A stretch of 64,000 bases of DNA from Sporolactobacillus putidus (lineage in GTDB: Bacteria > Bacillota > Bacilli > Bacillales > Sporolactobacillaceae), in the NCBI RefSeq assembly GCF_014647035.1, contig NZ_BMOK01000001.1:248001-312000 (forward strand). The letters run 5' to 3'. This document shows, piece by piece, positions 29,061 to 36,882 of this stretch. Both the position numbers and the translations under genes were made by a program. A model generated the notes under the pieces. It was not told the DNA's origin. It did not search any database and saw only the letters and a list, made by a program, of their open reading frames with translations. Every line of letters starts with the position of its first letter. The first letter of the stretch is position 1.

Positions 29061-30260
29061 TCAAAGCAAACCGCTGAACAACTCCTCGCTCTCGCTGCTT
29101 TCAAAGGTGAGCGTTTCAATTCCCCGGACAGCCTCGTTCACCAGATCTTCTACGTTCAATGAGCGTTCAAACCGGTCGGCATGAAATCGGTCCGGGCGGG
29201 TCCTCGGCGCCTTGGGCAGGAAAATTGTGCAGCAGTCTTCATAGGGACGGATCGAAATTTCATACGTATCGATTTCCTTGGCAATGGCGGCAATATCCAG
29301 TTTATCCATGGTGATTAACGGCCTTAAAACCGGGAGATCAGTCACCTGATTAATGGTATTCATACTTTCTAGCGTCTGGCTGGCCACCTGGCCGAGACTC
29401 TCTCCGGTCGCAATGGCCAGGGTACCGTTCTGTTCCGCCGCCTTTTCGGCGATTCGAAACATCAGCCGCCTCATGATGGTGATCCGGTAATCCTCAGGAA
29501 CAGCATCCCGGATCGCAACCTGTGCGTTTGTGAAGGGCACAAGATGCAGGCGTACTTTTCCTCCGAACGACTGCAGTTTTTTTGACAGGTCGATGACTTT
29601 CTGTCTGGCGCGGTCACTCGTATACGGAGGGCTCTGAAAATGGATGGCTTCAATCAACGCGCCGCGCTTGGCCAGAAGATAGCCGGCTACGGGACTGTCG
29701 ATTCCCCCCGACAGCATCAGCATCACTTTTCCGCTTGCACCCACAGGGAGTCCGCCTGCTCCTTTGTACTCATGTCCGTATATCCTCGTTTCATGATAGC
29801 CGACTTCTACGCGAAGCGTCAGATCTGGATGATGGACATCGACACGAAGACGATCGCAATGCTTTAACAGCCATGCGCCCAGATCCTGATTCAGTTCGCT
29901 GCCGTGTACAGGAAACCGCTTGTCCTTCCTGCGCGCAGCAATCTTAAACGTCTTCACGCCTTCTTCCTGTTCGGCAACACGCAGCGCGCCGCTGCGAATA
30001 GCGTCCAGATCGTTTTCGACTTTAATTGCCGAAGAGATATTCTGGATGCCGAAAATTTTCCGAAGAATGGGAATGATTTGATCGGCGTCTTCACCGTTTA
30101 GCTGAATTTCAATATCGTCAAAGTGCCGTTTTATATAAAGACGGGGAAAATCACTTAATTTTCCGCGTACATCATCCTCAAGTTTCATGACAAATGCTTT
30201 CTTATTCTTTCCCTTGATGGCAATTTCTCCGAAACGGATAACTAAATAATCATAAACCAA
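29061..30260 (-). CDS. thiI: tRNA 4-thiouridine synthase ThiI
   Basis: Adenylates U8 of tRNA and transfers sulfur to it; also a sulfur carrier step for thiazole in some bacteria. The 399 residues have an N-terminal ferredoxin-like and THUMP region (to about 165) and a PP-loop ATPase with MLMLSGGIDSPVAGYLLAKRG. There is no C-terminal rhodanese domain, as is normal in Bacillales. The TTG at 30260 aligns with the B. subtilis start; a GTG at 30269 overlaps the nifZ stop. The upstream desulfurase gene supplies the sulfur donor. Confidence 0.93.
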   Translation of the reverse strand: MVYDYLVIRFGEIAIKGKNKKAFVMKLEDDVRGKLSDFPRLYIKRHFDDIEIQLNGEDADQIIPILRKIFGIQNISSAIKVENDLDAIRSGALRVAEQEEGVKTFKIAARRKDKRFPVHGSELNQDLGAWLLKHCDRLRVDVHHPDLTLRVEVGYHETRIYGHEYKGAGGLPVGASGKVMLMLSGGIDSPVAGYLLAKRGALIEAIHFQSPPYTSDRARQKVIDLSKKLQSFGGKVRLHLVPFTNAQVAIRDAVPEDYRITIMRRLMFRIAEKAAEQNGTLAIATGESLGQVASQTLESMNTINQVTDLPVLRPLITMDKLDIAAIAKEIDTYEISIRPYEDCCTIFLPKAPRTRPDRFHADRFERSLNVEDLVNEAVRGIETLTFESSESEELFSGLL

Positions 30261-30265
30261 TGGTT

Positions 30266-31408
30266 TCACCCCATTACTCTTTTCAATTGTCGTGTATGAA
30301 CGGAAAGCGCCGAAAGAAAAGCGTCAATTTCCTCCGGCGTCGTTTCAAAGGCGGTGCTGATCCGTATGGCTTCTTCTGCCTCGTTTTCGGGTACGCCCAT
30401 TGCCAGAAGGACGCTGCTTGCTCCGCTGTCTTTTGACGAGCACGCCGACTTTGTGGAGACAAAAATATCGTTCTCCTCAAGAGCATGAACCAGCACCTCG
30501 GATTTGATTCCTTCCAATGAGACATTGACAATATGGGGCGCCGAGCCGGTTCGCGGCGTGTGAATCACGGCGCCGCCGATTTGCGACAGTCCGTCTCGAA
30601 GTTTGTTCTGCAGTGCCGTCAGGTGAAGGATTCCTTCTTTTTCTCGCTCAAGGGTCATTCTGAGCGCCTTGACCATGCCGCATATTCCCGGAAGATTCTC
30701 CGTTCCGGATCTTCGCTGGCTTTCCTGGCCGCCCCCGGAGAAAAGCGGGGAGAGCAGTGCGCCGCTTCGGACATAAAGAATTCCCGTCCCCTTCGGGCCA
30801 TGAAACTTATGTCCGGAAATGGTGCATAAATCGATGCTGCTCTCTGCCAGCCGAAGCGGCACTTTGGCAAAACCCTGAACATGATCCACATGAAAAACCG
30901 TTGTCGGGTGTGTTTTCAGGAATTCGCCGATTTCCCGGATCGGCTGGATCGTTCCGACCTCATTATTCACGTGCATGATGGAAACAAGGATGGTGTCATC
31001 CCGGTACGCCTGGATAAAATCTTTGAAAGAAACACGTCCTTCATGGTCGACAGGAAGATAAGTCACCTCAAATCCGAGCTTCTCCAGTTGCCTGAATGCA
31101 TTGAGGGCAGAGGCGTGCTCAACGGATGTGGTGATCAGATGCCGGCCGCGGCGGCGATAGGCAAGCGCGGCTCCTTTTATGGCGAGATTGTTGCCTTCCG
31201 TGCCTCCTGAAGTAAACACAATCTCTTTTTTGTCGACGCCGAGCAGCGAAGCAGCCAGTTCGCGCGACCGCGACAGCAAGGCTTCACTCTTTCCGCCCAG
31301 TTTATGAAGTGAAGACGGATTGGCAAAAAATTGCTCGGAAACCGTCCGGTGCGTATCCAATGCTTCAGCGTAGGGTTTGGTCGTTGCACTGTTATCCAGA
31401 TAAATCAT
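30266..31408 (-). CDS. nifZ: Cysteine desulfurase partnered with ThiI
   Basis: A PLP enzyme (380 residues) that removes sulfur from cysteine as an enzyme-bound persulfide. IYLDNSATTKPY opens it, VEHASALNAF contains the PLP-stacking His, TISGHKFHGPKGTGILYV the PLP lysine, and STKSACSSKDSG the persulfide Cys loop. Position immediately upstream of thiI, overlapping by a few bases, is as in B. subtilis, where this paralogue serves tRNA thiolation. AAAGGAG lies 15 bases before the ATG, which is long. Confidence 0.93.
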   Translation of the reverse strand: MIYLDNSATTKPYAEALDTHRTVSEQFFANPSSLHKLGGKSEALLSRSRELAASLLGVDKKEIVFTSGGTEGNNLAIKGAALAYRRRGRHLITTSVEHASALNAFRQLEKLGFEVTYLPVDHEGRVSFKDFIQAYRDDTILVSIMHVNNEVGTIQPIREIGEFLKTHPTTVFHVDHVQGFAKVPLRLAESSIDLCTISGHKFHGPKGTGILYVRSGALLSPLFSGGGQESQRRSGTENLPGICGMVKALRMTLEREKEGILHLTALQNKLRDGLSQIGGAVIHTPRTGSAPHIVNVSLEGIKSEVLVHALEENDIFVSTKSACSSKDSGASSVLLAMGVPENEAEEAIRISTAFETTPEEIDAFLSALSVHTRQLKRVMG

Positions 31409-31461
31409 TGATTTGTTTAAAAGCTCCTTTCAGCCGGGCCTGTACCGGCCTGATTCGATGG

Positions 31462-31490
31462 AATACACGAGCGGAATTTTTTTATTTCAA
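31462..31490 (-). promoter_or_regulatory. Possible promoter of nifZ-thiI
   Basis: Minus-strand -35 TTGAAA (31485-31490) and -10 TGTATT (31462-31467) with a 17-bp spacer. The -10 matches four of six bases. Confidence 0.35.
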
Positions 31491-31564
31491 TTTAATTTTT
31501 ACCGCTTTATTTGAATCTTAACATGTGGCATTCCGGCTGTCGACGAAATGGCTGTCTGAGTATG

Positions 31565-31614
31565 GCAAAAAAAGCCCAGCGGTCTGATAGGCCATCTTTA
31601 CCGCCGAGCCTGGG
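31565..31614 (-). terminator. Terminator downstream of ezrA and repeat D
   Basis: GCCCAGCGGT pairs imperfectly with ACCGCCGAGCCTGGG (a 4-base bulge), followed on the minus strand by seven T. It ends leftward transcription 210 bp past the ezrA stop, so repeat D could lie in the ezrA 3' UTR unless the weaker hairpin at 31801-31822 acts first. Confidence 0.65.
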
Positions 31615-31645
31615 AGTAATGGACACATTAGACTTTCCAATGGTA

Positions 31646-31800
31646 TTAGAAAATGGCTTCGCCAAGCCCTTGGCGCGGGCGTTGCCTTAGTTGCGGGGGC
31701 CAGGACGGCCTAATGCCGAACATGCCGCAGGACGCGGCGATCTGTTCGGTCGCTTATACTATAATCCTTAAAAAATTTTTATACTTTCTTGTAGTGTAAA
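31646..31800 (+). repeat. Structured repeat family I, locus D
   Basis: A single long unit. Its first hairpin is TGGC-TTC-GCCA, the reverse complement of the TGGC-GAA-GCCA core in locus A. The AGGAC block (GGCC-AGGAC-GGCC; GCCGC-AGGAC-GCGGC in a GCCGAACA..TGTTCGGT stem) is complete. The terminal dyad is TATACTATA..TGTAGTGTA. The right end touches an oligo-A/T run at 31798-31806. Confidence 0.9.
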
Positions 31801-31822
31801 AAAGGGTACCCGTCCTTTTTTT
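31801..31822 (-). terminator. Candidate short terminator right after ezrA
   Basis: AAAAAAGG and CCTTTTTT pair around an 8-nt loop containing GGTAC, three bases past the ezrA stop, giving CCCTTTTTT on the minus strand. Only two G-C pairs, so weak. Confidence 0.35.
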
Positions 31823-31825
31823 CAA

Positions 31826-33520
31826 TTATATCTGCCGTTCCTGATACAGATCCACTTTTTTCAGAATCTTTGGCTCTTTTTTCTCAATCGCCTGAACAGC
31901 TGTTTCGACAGCCGCCTGATAGTCAAAGTTTCTGAAGAACTTTTCCGCCCTCTTCAGTTCCCGGTCGATTTCCTCGTAATCGCTGCGGTAACGGTTCCCG
32001 TAACGGATCATCTCTTCTGCGAGAGCGGCTGTCTCCACCAGCTTGTCCGCCTGCTGGTGAACATCTTCGACCTTTGCCGAGGCACTATCAAGCGCGCTGC
32101 GGACGCCCGCCATGTCCAGCGGTTTTTCGTCAAGCTTGAGATTCACAGTCCTCAGCAGATCTCCTGCCTCAGCCAGCGCATCGGAAAATGAGGCCGGTAC
32201 GCCGGGAAGATTGCTTTGCTGGATGATTCTTTTGGACTCGAAAAGCGTACGTTTCAATTTTTGGATGGTTTCTCTTGCAGCCAGTTCATCTTTTCGCAGC
32301 GCTTTGATTTTTTTGCTGAACTCATCAGCAAGAGATTCGACATTTTCAATATCCGAACGCATCTTCTCCAGTCTGTCAATGACCGAGCTGAATGCTTCCG
32401 TATGATTTTTCAGGACTTCATCCGTTTCCAAAAAGCTGCTTTCCAGTTTCTGATAAGCCTGTCCTATGTCACGGCGCACTTTCAGATCCTCTACATCAAT
32501 ATGATAACTATCTCTGACCGTTTCCGTTTCATCGGTCAGCTCTTTAATTTTTCTTCCTACGCGGTCCAGCCTCTCCTCAACATTAGGCGCCAGATCGTGA
32601 AGCTGCTGCCTGCTCAGCACCTCTTTTTCAAGCTGTGCGTACAGCCAGTCCAGCTGATCATGAATGCCTTTAAGACCTTCTTCGGCCTCGTCCAGCTCCA
32701 TTCTGGCGACGGCTTCCGAAAGAACATGAAGCTGTTTTTCCATCTCTTCCGTTTGCGTGTCGAGCTGCAGATACTCCAGCGAGTACCCCTGTTCCGTCAT
32801 TTCATTTTTGCCCTGCCTCAGTTCCTTCAGCTGGTTCGGGATCGTCCGCTGAATATCTTCATATAATACCGGAACGCGTTCAATCCGCATCTGAACGGTT
32901 TCGGCCGATTTCTTGACGTTCAGAAGAATTTCACGCGCTTCCACGTAGTTCCCCTGATCGCTTTCTTCCTCATATTTTTTAAATTGTTCATCGATTTCCT
33001 GAACGGATTTCTCCAGAGGTGGCAGAGCCTGCTTGAACTGGCTTCGCTTTGTAATCATATCTTTTTTGATCTGATGATAACTTTCTTTGATCGGCGTCAC
33101 GTCTTTGCGATTCTTGCTCTCACTGTCGACAACGACATTCAGATCGTGAAGCATGTTATCGATTTTGCTTTCAATTTCTTTCCTTTTTCCTTTAAGCTCT
33201 GCAATCAGCTTTTCCGCTTTTTTAAATCGGTATTTATCGGTCAGCTCTTCCGCAGAAAAAAGAGTCTCTTCAATCGCCGGCAGTTCTCCGGTAACGATGC
33301 TGTCCCAGTCCGATCGCGATTTTTCAAACTTTTTCTCTGTATCCCCGACCATTTTTAATTTTTTCACTTTCGCTATCTCTTTTGCGACGGGACGATTCGT
33401 CAGTTCTACCCTCCACGTCTCGATACGATCGATTTCGCCGTACATCTTTTTTCTCATCCATGCACCATAAATGATGATGATGACAACAATCAAAATTAGA
33501 CTGATAATCACATAAAGCAT
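31826..33520 (-). CDS. ezrA: Septation ring formation regulator EzrA
   Basis: A membrane-anchored spectrin-like protein that limits FtsZ ring assembly and recruits PBP1 in Firmicutes. One N-terminal helix (MLYVIISLILIVVIIIIYGAW) is followed by about 530 residues of charged coiled coil. The conserved QGNYVEARE patch and C-terminal NRYRSDYEEIDRELKRAEKF are typical. The ATG at 33520 follows GGGGGAAG; longer starts upstream lack a ribosome binding site. 564 residues, as in B. subtilis. Confidence 0.96.
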   Translation of the reverse strand: MLYVIISLILIVVIIIIYGAWMRKKMYGEIDRIETWRVELTNRPVAKEIAKVKKLKMVGDTEKKFEKSRSDWDSIVTGELPAIEETLFSAEELTDKYRFKKAEKLIAELKGKRKEIESKIDNMLHDLNVVVDSESKNRKDVTPIKESYHQIKKDMITKRSQFKQALPPLEKSVQEIDEQFKKYEEESDQGNYVEAREILLNVKKSAETVQMRIERVPVLYEDIQRTIPNQLKELRQGKNEMTEQGYSLEYLQLDTQTEEMEKQLHVLSEAVARMELDEAEEGLKGIHDQLDWLYAQLEKEVLSRQQLHDLAPNVEERLDRVGRKIKELTDETETVRDSYHIDVEDLKVRRDIGQAYQKLESSFLETDEVLKNHTEAFSSVIDRLEKMRSDIENVESLADEFSKKIKALRKDELAARETIQKLKRTLFESKRIIQQSNLPGVPASFSDALAEAGDLLRTVNLKLDEKPLDMAGVRSALDSASAKVEDVHQQADKLVETAALAEEMIRYGNRYRSDYEEIDRELKRAEKFFRNFDYQAAVETAVQAIEKKEPKILKKVDLYQERQI

Positions 33521-33662
33521 ACGGAACTTCCCCCATTCTCGCATGTAACCCATTCACACTTCCAGCTACTGTATATTGTATCAAAAAAAGACGCAATAAG
33601 ATTAAAAAATGAAATAATGTGTCGATTTTTAACAGCCCGGTGTGCGGAAAATTCGCCGCCAC

Positions 33663-33691
33663 TGCACAAACGTCCCCTAAGATGCTATAAT
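33663..33691 (+). promoter_or_regulatory. Promoter of the TauE/SafE gene
   Basis: -35 TGCACA (33663-33668) and -10 TATAAT (33686-33691), 17-bp spacer. The -10 lies between the arms of the dyad at 33676-33711. Confidence 0.55.
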
Positions 33692-33711
33692 CAGCATCGA
33701 TGCATCTTAGG
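33676..33711. promoter_or_regulatory. Dyad operator over the TauE/SafE promoter
   Basis: Perfect 10-bp inverted repeat CCTAAGATGC / GCATCTTAGG with 16 bp between arms. The left arm fills the spacer, the -10 box is in the middle, and the right arm covers the start of the transcript. This is a typical repressor layout. An extra GCATC inside the centre adds a half-site. The regulator is unknown. Confidence 0.6.
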
Positions 33712-33734
33712 CAGGCAGGACGGCGAATGGGACC

Positions 33735-34505
33735 ATGATTGAGTGGACAACTGTTTTTTTCCTGATTATTGCGGGGTTTTTATCTGGATTCATTGACGCT
33801 GTGGTCGGCGGAGGAGGGCTGATTTCAACACCGGCACTTCTCTCTATCGGACTTCCTCCGCAAATCGCACTGGGCACAAATAAACTGGCCAGTGCGACGG
33901 GATCCCTGACCAGTACGCTCACATTTATACGCTCCGGTAAAATTGATCTGAGATTCGCAGCCAAGCTTGTTCCCTTATCGCTTTTCGGTTCATTTATCGG
34001 CGTTTTGTTCGTTCACTTTCTGTCTCCCGCAATTCTTCGCCCCTTGATTCTCATCCTGCTGATCACGGTGACCGTCTACACGCTTTTTAAGAAAAGTTGG
34101 GGAAGCTCCTCAACATTCTTCGGTTTGACGAAAAAAAATGCGCTCTGGTTTGTTCCGCTCATTTTCAGTATCGGATTTTACGATGGATTTCTCGGGGCGG
34201 GAACCGGATCTTTTCTGATCTTTTCTTTTCTCATGCTCGGTTTTGACTTTCTCCGTGCAGCGGGAAATGCGAAGATGCTTAACTTTGCCAGCAACATTTC
34301 CGCTCTGATCACGTTTGCATTTCTCGGCTATGTCAATTACGGGATCGGACTTGTAATGGCCTGCGCCCTGATTACCGGATCGTGGTGCGGCGCAAAGTTT
34401 GCCATCCATAAAGGGTCTTCTTATGTGAAAATTCTGTTCATCATTGTGACCATTGCCCTGATCGGTAAAAATGCGGCGGATTATTTACTCCATCACTTCC
34501 ATTAG
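33735..34505 (+). CDS. TauE/SafE (TSUP) family sulfite/anion exporter
   Basis: A 256-residue membrane protein with about eight helices and the family motifs FIDAVVGGGGLISTPALL and LGTNKLASATGSL in the first half, repeated as FYDGFLGAGTGSFLIF and GNAKMLNFASNISAL in the second. TSUP proteins move sulfite, sulfonates or other anions across the membrane. No sulfur-assimilation genes are adjacent apart from nifZ-thiI, so the substrate is open. Its promoter carries a strong dyad. It converges on the TetR gene with six bases between stops. Confidence 0.88.
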   Translation: MIEWTTVFFLIIAGFLSGFIDAVVGGGGLISTPALLSIGLPPQIALGTNKLASATGSLTSTLTFIRSGKIDLRFAAKLVPLSLFGSFIGVLFVHFLSPAILRPLILILLITVTVYTLFKKSWGSSSTFFGLTKKNALWFVPLIFSIGFYDGFLGAGTGSFLIFSFLMLGFDFLRAAGNAKMLNFASNISALITFAFLGYVNYGIGLVMACALITGSWCGAKFAIHKGSSYVKILFIIVTIALIGKNAADYLLHHFH

Positions 34506-34511
34506 AGCGGC

Positions 34512-35165
34512 TTATTTCAGCTTTTCGGCGGGGCGGCCGACAAGCTGTTTCACCCACTTTCTGATGTAGCGCAGGTAACTCATGCGGAAGGACGGTTCAC
34601 CCGGCTGCAGATAAAAAACCTTTCTGAGAAATTGAGGCTGGAGAAAGGGCATCATGATCATGTCGCGGTACTGCAGAATCGCAAAGTCTGCGGAAAGGGG
34701 ATCAATCTTGAATTCCGGAGATACCTTCTCAAACAGTCGTGTCAGCAGAAACTTCTCCTTCATCAGATAACTGGCCATCAATTCACGGACAAGCTGATTG
34801 TCCAGCGTCATTTCGCGATGAACAAAACGGGACAAATACAGAGACTGCTGCTGATAGCCGATCAGCGCATCCGCTACGCAGACGAGGCGCTCATCCGGCG
34901 GTACCCCAGCCTCTTCAGCGTCAAGTTCCGCCTTCTCCAGATTGTTTAAATATCCTTCAAAAAAAGAGGCCATCAAATACTCCAGAAGCCCCTGTTTCCC
35001 CCCGAAATAGTAAGAGACCAGCGCAATATTGACCCCTGCATCCGCCGCTATCGCACGCACGGAAGTACCGTCATAACCGCCCATATTAAATAATCTCAGC
35101 GCCGAATGAATAACGGTCTCCCGTGTACTCCCTCCGCCTGCCGGATTCGCATTTTTCGCCAGCAT
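34512..35165 (-). CDS. yttP: TetR family transcriptional regulator (YttP-like)
   Basis: 217 residues. The N-terminal HTH (TRETVIHSALRLFNMGGYDGTSVRAIAADAGVN ... LVSYYFGGKQGLLEYL, about residues 15-60) is a standard TetR domain; the rest is the helical ligand-binding domain, with YLSRFVHREMTLD near the middle as in YttP. The ATG at 35165 sits ten bases after GGAAAGGA. Targets unknown; the adjacent TauE/SafE gene with its dyad is a natural candidate but is convergent, so this is inference. Confidence 0.8.
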   Translation of the reverse strand: MLAKNANPAGGGSTRETVIHSALRLFNMGGYDGTSVRAIAADAGVNIALVSYYFGGKQGLLEYLMASFFEGYLNNLEKAELDAEEAGVPPDERLVCVADALIGYQQQSLYLSRFVHREMTLDNQLVRELMASYLMKEKFLLTRLFEKVSPEFKIDPLSADFAILQYRDMIMMPFLQPQFLRKVFYLQPGEPSFRMSYLRYIRKWVKQLVGRPAEKLK

Positions 35166-35327
35166 TTTTTCACATTCCTTTCCGAATGACTGCATTCAGT
35201 GTCACTAATATAAGCCTTCTCTTTAGCAGGCGTCTACCCTGCAAAAATCGTTCGACTTTTCCGCTGAAACTTTCGAGCCGATCTGATAAAATGAGAGTAC
35301 TTCCTTGAAAAGCCGAAGGTGAAAATA

Positions 35328-35777
35328 ATGAATTCTGTCAATAAAACGATGATTAAAGCGCTCGAAGCACTGATCGAAGATGAACCGAACCGGATCGCAA
35401 ATTTGGCTAACGCGTCCGCACTGCTCAACCAATACCTGGACAACATCAACTGGGCGGGGTTTTACCTGCTCGAAAATCATGAGCTCGTTCTCGGGCCTTT
35501 CCAGGGAAAAACGGCCTGTGTCCGGATCCCCGTTGGCAAAGGCGTGTGCGGAACGGCTGCCGAACGAAAAGAAATCGTCCGCGTCAGGGATGTTCACGAA
35601 TTTCCAGGCCATATTGCCTGCGATGCGGCTTCCCGTTCGGAGATTGTCGTTCCATTATTAAAAGGTAATCATTTGATCGGCGTGCTGGATATTGACAGTC
35701 CGGTCCCTGGTCGTTTTTCAGAAGAAGATCAGCAGTTTCTTGAAGCGTTTGCGGAAACACTCGTTCAATATCTCTGA
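35328..35777 (+). CDS. ytsP: Free methionine-(R)-sulfoxide reductase, GAF domain protein
   Basis: A single GAF-domain enzyme of 149 residues that reduces free Met-R-sulfoxide. The three conserved cysteines are at TACVRIPVG, GVCGTAAERKE and IACDAASRSEIV, the fRMsr arrangement, and NWAGFYLL and LIGVLDIDSP are the family substrate-pocket motifs. The ATG at 35328 follows AAGGTGA. As in B. subtilis it precedes rpsD. Confidence 0.92.
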   Translation: MNSVNKTMIKALEALIEDEPNRIANLANASALLNQYLDNINWAGFYLLENHELVLGPFQGKTACVRIPVGKGVCGTAAERKEIVRVRDVHEFPGHIACDAASRSEIVVPLLKGNHLIGVLDIDSPVPGRFSEEDQQFLEAFAETLVQYL

Positions 35778-35842
35778 AACGGCTCTGCTTCCGAATTTTT
35801 GGATCAGACGCCCGTGATTTTCATCCGCTTCCATACTTCTTC

Positions 35843-35872
35843 TTGACAACAAGCAAATAAAAAATGTATAAT
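35843..35872 (+). promoter_or_regulatory. rpsD: rpsD promoter
   Basis: TTGACA (35843-35848) and TATAAT (35867-35872) are both perfect, with an 18-bp spacer. The predicted transcript starts near 35880, giving an rpsD leader of about 185 nt. Confidence 0.85.
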
Positions 35873-35879
35873 TTTCATC

Positions 35880-36050
35880 GTGTAAAATGAGGCAGCATCG
35901 TAAAGCGTCCAATGTTTGTTTCTTCTATTTTGTTCCTCTTCCAGAGGTGCACTGCGTAACCTGGACTGCCTGGGCGAACGTGCAGAATAGCAAAATAGCG
36001 TTGGAAGTGCTTGCGAAGGTGTCATTTTATGCTCATTAAAATGACAAAGG
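35880..36050 (+). ncRNA. Structured 5' leader of rpsD (probable S4 autoregulatory leader)
   Basis: A long untranslated region before rpsD with several stems: CCTC-TTCCA-GAGG, a longer TGCAC..GTGCA pairing, and a perfect 9-bp hairpin GTCATTTTA / TAAAATGAC (36021-36045) just before the AAGGAGG at 36047. B. subtilis rpsD is repressed by its own product S4 binding such a leader. I infer the same here; the exact fold was not computed. Confidence 0.5.
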
Positions 36051-36063
36051 AGGAGTCATCTCT

Positions 36064-36666
36064 ATGGCTCGCTATACTGGTCCTGTATGGAAAAAATCAA
36101 GGCGGCTGGGCATTTCACTCAGCGGAACGGGAAAAGAACTCGAAAGGCGTCCGTATGCTCCGGGACAGCATGGTCCGTCCCAGCGTGTGAAGCTGTCCGA
36201 ATACGGCCTTCAACAACAGGAAAAGCAAAAACTGCGTTTCATGTACGGCCTGAATGAACGCCAGTTCCGCCGTACATTCGACGATGCGGCTAAAATGAAG
36301 GGTGTTCATGGTGAAAACTTCATGATTCTGCTTGAATCGCGTCTCGATAACCTTGTTTACCGTATGGGGCTGGCGCGCACGCGCAGACAATCCCGTCAGC
36401 TCGTCAACCACGGTCACATCACGGTAAACGGACATCGCGTCGATATTCCTTCTTATCGCGTGAAACCCGGAGAAACAATCGGGGTCAGAGAAAAGTCGCG
36501 GAATCTTGATATTATCAAAGATTCACTCGAAACAAATACGTTCGTTCCTGAATATCTGTCCTTTGATGCTGCCGCTTTGGAAGGCACATACACCCGCCTG
36601 CCTGAGCGTTCAGAACTTCCTGCAGAAATTACTGAAGCCATGATCGTCGAATTCTATTCAAAATAA
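36064..36666 (+). CDS. rpsD: 30S ribosomal protein S4
   Basis: A primary 16S-rRNA-binding protein that nucleates 30S assembly. The 200 residues begin [20 protein letters not shown], contain the S4 RNA-binding domain ([29 protein letters not shown], about residues 90-120) and end near AMIVEFYSK. It is transcribed alone, with a perfect promoter, a long leader and its own terminator. Confidence 0.98.
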   Translation: MARYTGPVWKKSRRLGISLSGTGKELERRPYAPGQHGPSQRVKLSEYGLQQQEKQKLRFMYGLNERQFRRTFDDAAKMKGVHGENFMILLESRLDNLVYRMGLARTRRQSRQLVNHGHITVNGHRVDIPSYRVKPGETIGVREKSRNLDIIKDSLETNTFVPEYLSFDAAALEGTYTRLPERSELPAEITEAMIVEFYSK

Positions 36667-36682
36667 TTGAATGGATGTTTCT

Positions 36683-36716
36683 CCCCGACTGTTGAAAAAC
36701 AGCGGGGTTTTTCTTT
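36683..36716 (+). terminator. rpsD terminator
   Basis: CCCCG(A)CTGTT / AACAGCGGGG with a GAAA loop and a one-base bulge, followed by TTTTTCTTTTTTT. Confidence 0.88.
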
Positions 36717-36882
36717 TTTTTCTTAGAATTGGCGGTTTCTTTTCGTAGAAACCGCTTTTCCTTCTTTTTCCTTTTCAAGGAATTTATTTTAGGATAATAT
36801 ATTAAAGAGCTTAACCATCATTTAAATTTTTCTGAATTTTATTTTCTTTAAGCTGCTAAACAATTGTCAGAGGAGACTTGCC

